64,000 nucleotides of DNA from Sisyra terminalis (Eukaryota > Arthropoda > Insecta > Neuroptera > Sisyridae): NCBI GenBank assembly GCA_958496175.1, contig OY292278.1, positions 8,370,001 to 8,434,000 on the forward strand. The letters run 5' to 3'. Positions within the stretch are counted from its first letter, which is position 1, and each line of letters opens with the position of its first letter. Shown piece by piece: positions 1 to 11,025 of this stretch. Made by a program: the position numbers and the translations under genes. The notes beneath the pieces are model-generated. The model saw only the letters and a list, made by a program, of their open reading frames with translations. It was not told the origin of the DNA and did not search any database.

Positions 1-246
1 AACAATTGCAAAAAACGTTACTGTTTTAGTAAAATTTTAGTTATAACTAATAAATTATTATCATATGGTCGTTTCTTTAAGCATAAGTATTAGATACAAT
101 TTCATTGTTGTAACAAAGTAGTTGAAGAGTATTTTAACTACTAAATATCCACAATTAAGAAAGAATAAATTATCTCTAAAATAATTAATAATGTTCTTCA
201 GAACTTGTGTTAAATAATAAGACGTTATTTTTCAAATTATCTCAAC

Positions 247-278
247 GTTTCGTTGGTATTTATTTCCAACTTCTTCAG
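247..278 (-). ncRNA. Hammerhead-like core, A1 left arm
   Basis: Read on the minus strand: CTGAAGA (plus 272-278), one extra A, stem II GTTGG/CCAAC with a 9-base A+T loop, then GAAAC (plus 247-251). It is the mirror of the right-arm copy. Core identity is good. Helices I and III are not evident, so activity is unproven. Confidence 0.45.
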
Positions 279-506
279 GAGAACTAAAACATAATAACAA
301 TGCATGTTGTTCAAAGCCAAATTACACTAACTAATTTTCGCTGTTCAGAATAAAACTAAGATAAAAATACATAAATACATTCAGTATAAAAATACATTAA
401 AAGAATAAATCTTACTTTTTGATGTTAACATCCTCATTGAAAAAACTGACTTTTTAACAAAATTTTTGGCTTTGAATAACATGGATTGTTATTAGTTTTA
501 GTTCTC

Positions 507-538
507 CTGAAGAAGTTGGAAATAAATACCAACGAAAC
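507..538 (+). ncRNA. Hammerhead-like core, A1 right arm
   Basis: CTGAAGA (507-513), A514, stem II GTTGG (515-519) and CCAAC (529-533) around a 9-base loop, then GAAAC (534-538). This fits the hammerhead core C-U-G-A-N-G-A / G-A-A-A with N7 = A, except for one extra A before stem II. It lies about 96 bases before the inferred 3' end of the element, similar to families B and C. Confidence 0.5.
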
Positions 539-649
539 GTTGAGATAATTTGAAAATTGAACTTCTTATTATTTGAATCCAAGTTCCCAAGAACATTGTT
601 AATTATTTACCACACCATGAATGAGAGCAACCAGGAATTTCCTCTAAAA

Positions 650-1339
650 CTTATTATTCCGTGATAAACTTAGCAATGGTTACAATTTGAAGTTAAAATT
701 TTAAACCGAATATCAATTCTGATTTTTTTTCAATTTAGTTCTTCAATTGAAAATGATCGATTCATTTGAAATATATTTGTTCAAGGTCCATTGAAAAAAT
801 GAATGAAAACACTATATCCAATATATTTCCCAATAACTTTTATTAAAGACGATTCCAATTTCTAACGTTTCCACGAAATTTTCCTTGAAATTATTCATAC
901 CGATTTCATCAGGAACTAATAAAAAAACACTTTTAATACTCATATAACTCTCGTTTGTTAATTGGCTTCTTTATGATCTTTTAACTCAACTCCTTGGCTT
1001 CCTTAAAGATTAATCATTTATGTATGTATTTCTGCTTGATTAATTGATGTTTGTGTTTTTTACTATATTAAATATTTAAACCGGAAATCTTTAAAAATAT
1101 TATTCCAATAATCGATCAAACTAATGATAATGTTATGTGATTTCAAACGAAATGAATGTAATTGATGATTATTCATTGAAAAAAAAAATTCTTTGCTACT
1201 AGTTGCTGTATTTTGTATATTTTTAACTCAAATATTAAGGTTTTAAGTAATATTGAGGTAAGTCGATAAAATTTGCTTATAAACGTTTTACACTGGATTT
1301 TTTTGTGTTTAAAACTTTAAAGCGTTTTTCCCACAACTC
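650..1339. other. No feature recognised
   Basis: A+T-rich DNA with short ORFs only. Nothing repeated elsewhere in the window was seen here. Confidence 0.6.
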
Positions 1340-1675
1340 ACGTTTTCAAAGTCGGTGCCCCTCATAACTTCAAAACTCCTGCACCGATCCTTTTGAAATT
1401 TTAAACACTATTTCTGTACATATTTTACAAGGTAACACTGTCGAGTTTTTTTTTTTTTTTGTTCATAATTTTGATTTCACAATGACAAATTAGCCGATTT
1501 TTTCCCAAAACATTGTGTTTTTCACTTCAAAGTCTTCGAAAAAATTCAAAAATTAGAATTTCAAAAAAAACTCGACAACGTTACCTGGGGCAAACTATTA
1601 GCTAACGAATGAACTTGGATTTTTTGATTTCAGATGATCCAGCACCGAGTTATGAGGGGCACCGCAATTCAACTT
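1340..1675. repeat. Degenerate inverted repeat, about 330 bp
   Basis: A 17-base perfect inverted pair at 1353-1369 and 1648-1664 (CGGTGCCCCTCATAACT and its complement), with a second inner pair around CTCGA at 1431-1455 and 1564-1586. The arms are interrupted by mismatches. Probably an old palindromic MITE. No target duplication was identified. Confidence 0.55.
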
Positions 1676-2470
1676 TTTTTCGAGACACGTCCGGACAATT
1701 GCTACCATTGCCATATTTTTGAATATTTCTTTGTAAAAATTTGATAAGACATTCGTCGAATGTCATACTTTAATGTACCATTCGTTGAGTAAATACATTT
1801 TAACTGTGTCGTCGGGAAAAAAACACAAAAACATGGCTTTTTTCGTATTATTTTACCTTACCCCCCAAGTAACAAAGCTCAGTTATTTATAGATTTGATA
1901 AGAGAATTTTAAATAGTTATTGTAAAAAGTAGATAAATTGCAAAAATTCAAAATTGCTCTGTAACGATTGATAAATTTGATAACCCCTATTTGCCAATAG
2001 TAAATGTTAACTACGTAACAAGCTTTTCCAATCAATGAAACCTTCGATCTAAATCACTGGCTTGCATTTTGGTCATAGTCCAAATGCGATATCAAAACAA
2101 TGTTGCAACTGCATAAAAAAGGGGTCGATTCAACAGTGAAGAATTAATTCTTAATATTTGCAATTGATGGTTAAAATTGTTTAAACGACGAAGTGAAATT
2201 TCCAAACGCCCTTGACGATGTCTGCATGATTGTAGATATTACATAAATTAATAAATGATCGTTTCTTTGCGTTATGAAATTTTTGTCGATACCTTAATCC
2301 CTCATAACATAGTCGTATTATCAACACCAGTTAATTGTATACCGATAAATTTAATTATTTATCCTTTTACAAACGGTAATTACAAATGAATCACACCATA
2401 TTTTTGCTGTTGTTTGGTAAGTTTTTTTCGGGCGAAATATTATTGCTTAACCCTTGAAAATTATTTTTTT
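1676..2470. other. No feature recognised
   Basis: A+T-rich, apparently single-copy sequence with no supported gene. Confidence 0.55.
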
Positions 2471-2476
2471 GTTTAC

Positions 2477-2706
2477 CTTTTTTTTTAAACTTTCAAATGC
2501 TCTTAAGGTATTTGTCAAAGATACTTCAATTGTGTCACAATTTATAATACTATGCCGGTTTGCAGAAAGGTCTTGTTCTCTTATGGTGGTAGAGGTTTCA
2601 AGATCGGTAATGTTTTTAAGACATATTGACATAGTTATAAACCCGTGTGTCATAATATAAGTAAAGAATGAGTAACTAAAACATAAGATTGAATTATTGT
2701 ATGCTG
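2477..2706 (-). CDS. Candidate internal exon of an unidentified gene
   Basis: On the minus strand an open frame is bounded by good splice signals: a pyrimidine-rich acceptor ending TTGCTTACAG just upstream (plus 2707-2708 is the AG) and a donor GTAAAC at plus 2471-2476. The frame stays open across the 230 bases. The middle of the peptide is chemically varied, with LKNITDLETSTTIREQD followed by a run rich in N, S and T, unlike the F/I/K/N-only peptides that A+T-rich noise produces here. No domain or family is recognised and no neighbouring exon can be paired with it. It could equally be a chance ORF between chance splice sites. Confidence 0.3.
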
Positions 2707-2731
2707 CTGTAAGCAAATGAAAATTATTCAT

Positions 2732-3400
2732 TATTCATATATATAAAATTATTTATATATAGGATTTATATTTTCTTATTGACAATAGTAATCCAGCACT
2801 ATAAGGAACTGTATTGAACATATCATGTTATGCGCATGAGCAGCTTAGGTACACAAAAATAAAATCCTCTAATTTTGATGTGAAATGTGGAGGGGAGTTC
2901 ACTCAACTACACTTACCATTGTTGTGAAAGTATTAGACATTCTATTCAAATACGCGTGTTTCTTGACACAAGAAATATAAAATTCTTGATTCAAACCGGG
3001 ATTGAATAAAGCAAAATATATTTCACTAAAAGTAAATTAGTCAAACTTTTAAAGAATTCGATCTCATAATCAATTTTTTACAGTGTACTTTTCCAGTTGT
3101 TCCAAATTGTATTAAGTATTTTCCCGAAAACAATAGTCATACTTTTGAGAGGAAATTGATCAGATAGAAACTAATTTAAGAGTATTTTAGGTATACGAAT
3201 AAATCGATACCGAAATTTTAATATAAACTATCGACAAAAAAAATCATTTACGGAAAGGTTTTTTTTTTAAAAATATTAGAAGAGGCATTAAACAATTATT
3301 CATTAGAGGTAGAAATATTCGGTTATCAGTTTTCACCATTTGAAGAAAACATTTCAATTAGACTGATAATCAATTTTTGGCGAAAATTAGTAACCAATTT
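2732..3400. other. No feature recognised
   Basis: A+T-rich sequence without supported genes or repeats. Confidence 0.55.
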
Positions 3401-3415
3401 TTGGCTTGGAATTCA

Positions 3416-3654
3416 CAATTGAGCCGTTTATTTTGAAAGTGGCTTAAGTCCATTTCAAGAACCATAGAAACATAAAATACTAAGGATTAAAGAATAATTA
3501 GCGTTTTTTTTTACAACTAAAATTATATCAATAATTTGTGAAAACTTAGCTGTTGAATAATCAACATACTTTGTTCTAGTTGCAAAAACCGGAAATACCA
3601 TATGGAGCATTCTTGAAACGGACTTATGTCATTTTCAAAATAAACGGCTCAATT
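3416..3654. repeat. Inverted repeat, about 45-base arms
   Basis: Arms at about 3416-3461 and 3610-3654 pair around GAGCCGTTTATTTTGAAA and its near-complement, with about 150 bases between them. Looks like a small foldback or MITE. No second copy was found in the window. Confidence 0.55.
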
Positions 3655-3665
3655 CTTCAGAAAAT

Positions 3666-4520
3666 TGGGATTTATTAAGTTTAACTATAATCACTTCAAA
3701 TTTATAGTATGGATGTTGATGCAATTTCGGGATCGTTGAAATTGGCAATATTGACAAAATTCAGTCGATTTAATCGAAGACATTAAGACTTACAACAGAC
3801 ACCACTTGGTATACCATAAATCATGATCTAGAAATGGGCAGAAGCGAAATACGTAAATTATGCCAGAAAAGGGAAAAAAATTACCATTATTTCTACATGA
3901 AAATCTTTACTTTTTTTTCAAATAATTTCCTCTACTAACTATTGATTTTTGCCATCTTTTTTACTCTTTGTAGATACCACACCAATAAAAAACTGTTCAT
4001 CTTTTGAGCAAAACCCCCGTCATCGAGCCATTACTATAGATCTTCGTAAGATTTGAAGTGCTCCTCAGCAAGTGTTTTTCTGCAAATATGATTGCCCATC
4101 GATGCCAATAATTCATAATCTATAGGAACTAAGTTTAAGGGTAAAGTATTTCCAAACTTAATGCCTAAACCGTATTTTTCACTCTTTTTTCTGTGTGGCC
4201 AGGGGAATTACTAAACAGTAAAATTACTATGATTTCCTTATTCTGATATTCTGGCCATTTTTTGCGATAAATAAGAAAATAATAAGTATTTAGAAGTTTA
4301 TACTAACAGGGTTCTAGACAAATCCCGAAAGAATATAAACTTATGTAAAAAAAAATGTCAATATTTATTCAAGTGCATCAGATATTAATCAATGCCAAAT
4401 GCATTTTTTTATGCTCAAGAGTTCTCCAACTCGTGCCACCCAAAAAATAACAAAACTTTAAACAATAAGATGTTAAGGGAGGAAAAAGTACCAAATCCCA
4501 TATCAGACAGTCCAAAGTTC
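3666..4520. other. No feature recognised
   Basis: A+T-rich sequence without supported genes or repeats. Confidence 0.5.
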
Positions 4521-4524
4521 ATAG

Positions 4525-4910
4525 TCAAAAGTTCCCAGAAATTGCCAATATAGAAATTTTAAAACTTTTGGAAAAAAATAATAAATTAAAGGTTTTTCGG
4601 AAATGCATCCTAAGTCCGGGAATCTCCATTAAAGTTATATATTTCAAATTCTCCTTACTAAATTTAGGTACATTGTTGATATTTTTATCTGTAATTGTGG
4701 TAACTATTTCTTGCGTCAATAACATACTTGAGATTGCAAAAAATTGCATTTTCAAAGGTCAATATTTCATTACTACGAATGTGTAGTGATTTTTAGAGGC
4801 ATAGCCAAATTTATCCAAACTTAATTGAAAAATGCTTATTTTGATGGTAAATTATAAAAAGTACAGTAGCGGATGCTGTGAGTTGCTAAGGCAGGGGATT
4901 AGATTAATAC
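4525..4910 (-). repeat. Fragment of the interspersed element seen at 19457-21971
   Basis: About 4735-4905 resembles 21695-21890: both contain TTTTTCAAAGGTCAATA or a close variant, GTGATTTTTAGAGG and a GATGCTG block in the same order. The minus-strand frame at 4525-4755 (76 codons) runs into it but matches nothing I recognise. The terminal AGCTG motif present near 21965 is missing here. Confidence 0.5.
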
Positions 4911-5659
4911 AATTTTCAGATTTTTTCTATCACTAACGATATAAACTACATTTTTCTACCCTTAATTTGCGCAAAAACTTCGATTATACCATCGTAATTG
5001 AAATCCTGTACTAATTAGGGTTCAATAGACAATAATATCAAGGCATTAAGCAAATCTTGGCCCACATTTGTAAGTTTGTAATTTTTCACTCCTTTCAGGA
5101 TAAAAAAAGATCTTTTTCCTGAATAACATGACGCTTGGAATCCAAATATGGACAGTGCAATGCCAACATTAGGGTACACTTCTCGAAGATTCCGAGATGC
5201 GATATATTCCATATATTTTCGAATATCTCCAGTATTGAATTTTTAAGAAGATAATGTATTATAATACATTTATTTACGAAGGTCTCTTCTAAATCGTAAC
5301 TATACTAGATAGTTTTAGATAAGTACGACATATTTCGACTACCAGAGTTTGCATAGAACTATAAATGTTTGGACAAAAAATGATTGAGTTTAGCAGAAAA
5401 TTTTACAATTCTTAAAAAAAATACCATTGTGAAGATCTCCAATTTGATATAAATGTCCCCGGAATGGCAGTTCTCTAATTACCAGTGATTAGACAATTGA
5501 AACATGTGATATGATAAATTGGAAAGTAAATTCAAATAAAAAAAGAAATATTTCTCTTTCTGATGATATTCCATAATTTTTTTAAATGAGAAGACAATTC
5601 AGGTTGTTTAAGATCGGTTTTTTTATTATTTAATATTTTTTAAAATTCAAATTAGCTAC

Positions 5660-5687
5660 GTTTCGTTACGTATCGTAACTTCATCAG
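5660..5687 (-). ncRNA. Hammerhead-like core, B1 left arm (intact)
   Basis: On the minus strand: CTGATGA, A, stem II GTTAC/GTAAC with loop GATAC, then GAAAC. All conserved core bases are present. One A is extra between the core and stem II. Helices I and III are not clear. Confidence 0.5.
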
Positions 5688-5766
5688 ACTTCTTGATTCA
5701 CAAAAATAAAATATTTTCAATTTAAATTCAATAAATAAATAAAAAAAAATTTGTGAATCAAGAAGC

Positions 5767-5794
5767 CTGATGAAGTTACGATACGTAACAAAAC
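5767..5794 (+). ncRNA. Hammerhead-like core, B1 right arm (damaged)
   Basis: CTGATGA (5767-5773), A, GTTAC (5775-5779), GATAC, GTAAC (5785-5789), then AAAAC in place of GAAAC. The G-to-A change at the first base of GAAA would inactivate a hammerhead. Confidence 0.45.
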
Positions 5795-5985
5795 GTAGCT
5801 AATTGAATAGTAAAAATATTAAATAAAAAAAAAACGATCTTAAACAATCTGAATTGTTTTCTTATTTAAAAAAATAAAAGCTGAGATCTGAATTTTATCA
5901 TATATTCCATAATTTTGAATTTGAATTGTCCGTATATTCTTCGCCTTTCCGAAATTTTTTCGCACCTTAAATTAATGGAATTAAT

Positions 5986-7065
5986 TAAATTAATTTTCAC
6001 AAAATTTTAAATATCACAATACTATAGACAAGTTAAGGAAGCAATTTAAGTAAAAAAAAATTTTTTTTGACCCATCACAGGGGAGAACCTCTTTAGTTTC
6101 TAATACTTCTTAATTTTGAAAAGCAAAAAAAAATCTTAACCATTTTTCTTTTCCAATGGCCAATTTTCTTCCCGAAATGATTAATGAAACGTAATTTAAA
6201 TAAATTACACACAAAATAAATTATTTTGTTGTTTTTCTCCAATAGAAACGATATATCTTCTCTGTAAACAAAATATTTCTTCTCGTAATAATTAGTCGTA
6301 TTTCAAGATAATTTAAATAATTGCTATAATATCTCAGAAAAAAATAGCAAACGAATTAGCATCTGATCGCCTATTTTAGTTGATGGCATATATGTTATAA
6401 ATTTTCTTCTACTCGAAAATTGAGCCCCGCACATGCAAGTATTCATTAAATATTAAAAATGCGTGTCTATAAAATCCCTGATTGACTATATGAATTACAA
6501 ATATGATTGGTGAATATTATCATTATATTTTTTTTTCTCTCGATAATATTCATTATTAAAACAAATCTTTCTCTTTCCTAGCAAAAGCAAAGAAAAGTTA
6601 AAATCGTTTTTATTCGATTCATTTTCCTTGAACGTTGTATTCTTCACATATCATAAAATACAACTTGTACTTGTGTGGTGAAGAAAAAAAAATTATATTA
6701 AAATTCAAACGGAACAAAGGGCACATACCATTAACGTTCACGTGTCACACTTAAATCTTTCGCTTGATTTTAATGAAAATTTTTCATAGTCAATAAGATG
6801 GAATAATTTATCGATAGACAATAAAAAAGTCCATCAAATTCAAGGGTTGCTGGATTTGTAGTGGTTACTAATGAAGGGTGCATCCGATTTTTAAAGACAA
6901 GGCCTTTTTAATGGTTGAATAGTTAAGTAATAATTAACAATTATTAAATGAAGTTGCTGTCAAGGTAAACTACACAAGAATATTAATAATAATGAAAATA
7001 ATTTCTTGTCGGTTTTGTGTGGCACTTGAAATTTTACACAAAAATTGCTTTTATGAAAATTATAG
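5986..7065. other. No feature recognised
   Basis: A+T-rich sequence with many homopolymer runs. No gene or repeat supported. Confidence 0.5.
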
Positions 7066-7070
7066 TTAAT

Positions 7071-7130
7071 TAGCTGATCCAGCAAACTTCGTACTGCCTA
7101 ACAGGCAATAAACGTAGTGTTTTATGAATG
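7071..7130 (+). repeat. 5'-terminal motif of an interspersed retroposon-like repeat
   Basis: TAGCTGATCCAGCAAACTTC followed by GTACTGCCTAACAGGC resembles the AGCTGACCCGGCAAAC-type terminus abundant in arthropod genomes. The same type of terminus is at about 21965 on the minus strand. The body and far end were not traced, so this is a terminal fragment. Confidence 0.4.
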
Positions 7131-9270
7131 AATATTTTAGCTACACTTAGTATAAATTTTTAATAATAACATGAAGAAAATTAAGTTCAATACTTCATTA
7201 GAACAATAAGTATACAAAAGAAAACAAAAATTATATATAAAAAAAAATTATTTCAATTGCAAGTCAGTCAATAAATTTCGTCGGTCTAAAGTGTTAAGCT
7301 GATTAGTTCTTTTTCACAGTTTTTTTCAGAAAAAGGAAAAAAAGTGAATATAAACTACATAAGTTATTACATAAAGCAGGTTTCCGATTCATGTTATATA
7401 TTAAGAAATTTTTATATTTAAAAAGATTTATCAGTGTGTCATTCGATAAAATTTTTATTCCTTCCTATTGGAACAAAAACACAAAATTTTTTAAAAGTGG
7501 ACTTAGCAAATTGAGATTTTAGGCCGACGATTTACTTTAAAGAAACTATATCTTTGGGTTCATGCGTTACCCTCGGATTGATTCACTCCATTGAAGCATC
7601 TTGCCATTACATTGACATATGAAGTTTGTCAAATCAGATTTCTTTAATATATAAAACAAAGTGGGGGTAGTTAAACCAATTAGAGCTAAAAAAAATGACT
7701 GAACTGATTTTGATGATATATGATTTGTTAGATTCGTCTTCGCTCCGAATAGTAGAATAAATATCAACATATCTTAACAATTCACGGAAAAAAATGAATA
7801 AAATGAGTTTTTAAATAAATAAGGCTTGGCATTTTACGGAATTAGCAGTTCACGTCACCCAAATTTCTATGTCAATTTAATATTGTCAGTAATTTTTATT
7901 TGCAAAACGCATATAGCCATCGAAACCATTGGAAGCTCGACGCAATGACTCCGTATGTTTTGAAAGTGCAATGATTTTACTGATTGGAGATTTCTCCCAA
8001 ATATTGCCAATCATTCCAAGTTCAGATTCTGCCCATAAAATAAACTTCTGCTTAAAATCATAAAATCTGTGACACAATGTGAAAAAATTTCAGCTGGCAA
8101 CATGAGTTGCGTTGCGGAATGATCCATCTACTGAAGAATTTTCCAAACAAGTTTTGAATCTCAGCAATGACAGTGTTCTTGTCAACGAATCAAGCGTATT
8201 GACTTCATTTACTTCGAATTTTGTCTCATTCAAAAATTTTACCCAATACCTAGATTTTTTTATAAAACAGCAGAATCACATTTTAATCAGTTTAATTGGA
8301 ATAAAAATTTACACCAATTGCACGGCTATTACCTATATTCATTAATTTCTAGGATAAATCTTCTACAGAGGACCGTTCAATGCAATTTTTATGTTTTTTT
8401 TCCAGTTGAAATTTCTTCATATGGTTCCATAAATTTGATAATTGAAGGCAAGCATTTATTTTTTTGACAGAAGTCGATGCTTAATGTCTGAAGTCGTCCA
8501 CTTCTGCAATTCTAAATGCAGAACGCCTAATGTGGAAAAGTGTTTTCCAAACAATTTCTCGATATTGGTAATGGCAAAATTTCTGTTGACATATCATCTG
8601 AATGCATTACATTCCCTACTAATTGTTGCCACTTTACTAAATTAAAGACCAAACTCTTCGAGGTGGTTTTCCCAAACTTTGTTTAAAATTACAAAAATTA
8701 TATTTCGTTAAGTAAACATGTTATATTGGCTCCAAAAAACGTTGATTAGGTACAACAAAATGAGTATTCAGATTCAAAATAAGATAACTGGCGAATTGAT
8801 ACCATGCAATTTGGTTGATTTTATTACTAACCAAGCTGATGTTGAGAATAGAATAGAATATAAATAGAATTTTCAAATTCGCTGGAAGTCTTAGGATTAC
8901 CATCTCATAATCTGTAATTAAAAGTCGGATCAGTAATCATTAATGTGTTGTGGACCATATAGACTAACCACGTCTTTGTAATAGCACCCAGCTTGCGGTG
9001 AAAAAAGTTAAGGAACAATGTTTTCGAAGTAACAATATTGAAATGAAAATATGAAGGTGAAGACGTTGGGGTTCACACATTTCTATGATTCCGAACGACA
9101 GGCCGTGCGATTTGAAACCATTACAATTTTCAGTGTAGTATCTTGCATATTTTGTAATGCCGATAAATAAATTGCAATAGCAGTTATTCAATGTTTGGGG
9201 AATCAATTTAAAAAATTCATGTTCTTCACATAGCCAAATATATATCGCCAATTCACAAATAATCTATTTT
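7131..9270. other. No recognised gene; short minus-strand open stretches
   Basis: Several minus-strand open stretches follow each other (7567-7770, 7886-8077, 8721-8903, 8964-9251). At this A+T content a few frames of 60-95 codons are expected by chance. None matches a family I know. A degenerate gene cannot be excluded. Confidence 0.4.
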
Positions 9271-10103
9271 TTTTATAAATTACTAGTAGTTGCCCGTTGC
9301 ATTCGCAACTAAAGGTTTTATCTCAATAAAATGTTTAATATGAGATAATGTAGAGTTAATCAACAATCGAAATTTTAAATTTAATAATCAAAGTGTTGTT
9401 AATATAAAAAAAATTTATCTAAAATTATATTAAGAAATAATGTATAAGTGTTTTTTTTATATCATTTTAATAACATTTTAAATAACGTCATTTCACTAAA
9501 TTAGTATGAAGTTTTAATACTTATGTAGTACTTATACCAAATAGGCGATTTTATATTTTGGTTCGGTTTTCAACAATCAAACTTTTTAAAAATCTATTTT
9601 ATTTTATGAACCAATGGTTGTGATCTAGAATAATTATATATTCGGCTGAGAAGCATTAAGGTAGCAATTTTTTGCCATATATTTCACTATCAATTCAAAT
9701 ATAAAATCTTCGATACTAACTTTTTTTCGGTATTTAGAACAATTTGAAAAGCAATTATTGTTATTGAAAATAAATAAAATATTCGAATTTACTTCCACGC
9801 TTTCCACCTATTTCCAACAAATTTGTATGTATAACGTCCAAATGTGCGAAATCGAAAAGCTTTTTAGTCATGTTAACTAACATAAAGAAGGTCATTATTT
9901 TTTTTTATTTTCCAATATAAATGCCTATTTGTATCGATGAAATTTGGAAAGTGTTTTCCTTATACGATGCAGATATATAATATGAAAGGATTTTTGAAAA
10001 TTTCTCCCCTAAAAGAGTGAAAAACGGTAGCAAAGTTTGTAAGGGATAACGTTTAATAAATAATCGAAATTTCAAATTTAATAATCAATCAAAATCATCA
10101 CAT

Positions 10104-10403
10104 GTGAATCGTCACATAGCAGTTACGGAGTGATCCAAACTACTTGATGACCACTGATGAATTGCTTGGCAATCGAAATACGTATCTGGTTAATACGTCA
10201 CGAATATTTTTGTTTGAACTTCTGTTCAAATTTATGTTGTTGGTATGATTTTTTTATATATTCTTATATTAAGTTTATATATTATTATATTAAATTTGTA
10301 TATTATTATGTTAAATTATACTACATAAATTGGACTGCAATATATTTTATACATTGTATACACAGTATAACTGTTCAAAGTCAGTGGAAAAAATCTTATT
10401 TTG
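10104..10403 (+). mobile_element. Element C1, single-arm copy
   Basis: From GTGAATCGTCACATAGCAG to CTTATTTTG it matches the right arm and tail of C2 and C3, but the inverted left arm is absent. It therefore shows the unit before, or after loss of, the foldback arrangement. It contains a CTGATGA/GAAA core and the downstream hairpin. No target duplication was seen. Confidence 0.7.
10154..10200 (+). ncRNA. Hammerhead-like core, C1
   Basis: CTGATGA (10154-10160), stem II ATTGC/GCAAT with loop TTG, C, GAAA (10175-10178), then hairpin ACGTAT...ATACGT ending in C at 10199. It lacks the AG present in the other C copies between core and stem, so the extra A of C2 and C3 is not there. Confidence 0.4.
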
Positions 10404-11025
10404 AAAGTTGAATTATTATTAGAAACAAAAACTTAGAGTCTGCTTAAAAATTTAAACTCTGATAAGTAGATATATCTGAAAAGGTTAAGTTAAGTTTATA
10501 AATGAGCATTATGTTTTTTGGCTTTCACATATTGTAAACCTGAAAATTCGAAATGCGTATTCACAAATAAATACATTAGTGAGTGAGTATCCCCCGCAAC
10601 GTTTTGAATGCGTAAGTGGGAATAACAGAGCGCATGCGTATAGAGTATTCTGCATGGACACACGGCAAGATAGTCAATTTATATTTATGAAAATAAATCG
10701 TACACAATTTTGCACGCACTGCGCTGTGATACATAATAAATGCAAAATTAATTGCCAAAATGTCGCGGACTTACAACACTCTCCCATAATATGAATTATA
10801 TAATTATTTTAATACAAATTAAATAAATAAAAATGTCAAATTCATACGTCGCTTAGAATTTTTCAAAATAATTCACAGACATCGATGATTACAAATAATA
10901 CATAGACGTAAATAATAGTAGGTGAAAAAATTTACAGAAGATGCCGAGGGACACCTTAATCTTCTAGAAGTATGAAATATAATTTACATCCGATTCTCAC
11001 GTCTCCCGAATATACATAGAAAATT

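Larger units (their letters stand above)
182..634 (+). mobile_element. Foldback element A1 (hammerhead-like cores in both arms)
   Basis: Two inverted arms, about 182-322 and 460-612, enclose roughly 140 bases of non-palindromic spacer. The right arm is followed by an asymmetric tail ending GAGCAACCAG. Flanks 167-181 and 635-649 agree at 12 of 15 positions (shared CTCTAAAA), which I read as an aged target-site duplication. Each arm carries a hammerhead-like core in opposite orientation. There is no ORF. The arms and tail recur at 54097-54242. Plan and core match families B and C. Kinship with Penelope-like elements is inference. Confidence 0.75.
5581..5901 (+). mobile_element. Foldback element B1 with perfect 15-bp target duplication
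   Basis: Inverted arms (about 5581-5706 and 5747-5873) are followed by a tail ending GAATTTTATCAT. The 15-mer ATATTCCATAATTTT stands on both sides (5566-5580 and 5902-5916), a perfect target-site duplication that fixes the element at 321 bp. The two arms carry hammerhead-like cores in opposite orientation. B2 at 37804-38123 is collinear and in the same orientation; B3 at 16540-16790 is a third copy. It has no ORF. It sits inside a hAT relic. Confidence 0.85.
4950..5985 (-). pseudogene. hAT transposase relic, copy 1 (split by B1)
   Basis: The minus-strand frame at 5015-5212 reads YPNVGIALSIF, then GKRSFFILKGVKNYKL, then LLNALILLSIEP. This is the pattern of the hAT C-terminal dimerisation domain, where families have SAERSFS-LK-IKNYLRSTM and LALLSIE. 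Upstream on the same strand (plus 5451-5485) VIRELPFRGH resembles the LAFRGH motif of TTF-type or ZMYM1/P52rIPK-like hAT proteins. In complete proteins these motifs are hundreds of residues apart; here they are about 95 codons apart with stops between, so the copy is internally deleted and dead. Foldback B1 has landed in it. Related copies are at 19262-22210 and 29495-30080. Family assignment is by motif recall; outer limits are approximate. Confidence 0.65.

Noticed and set aside
862..912. Minus-strand CTGATGA followed about 35 bases later by GAAAC
   Set aside because: No stem-loop between the two motifs and no foldback context; likely coincidence.
7567..9251. Series of minus-strand frames of 60-95 codons suggesting a decayed gene
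   Set aside because: Lengths fit chance expectation for this base composition and no family could be recognised.
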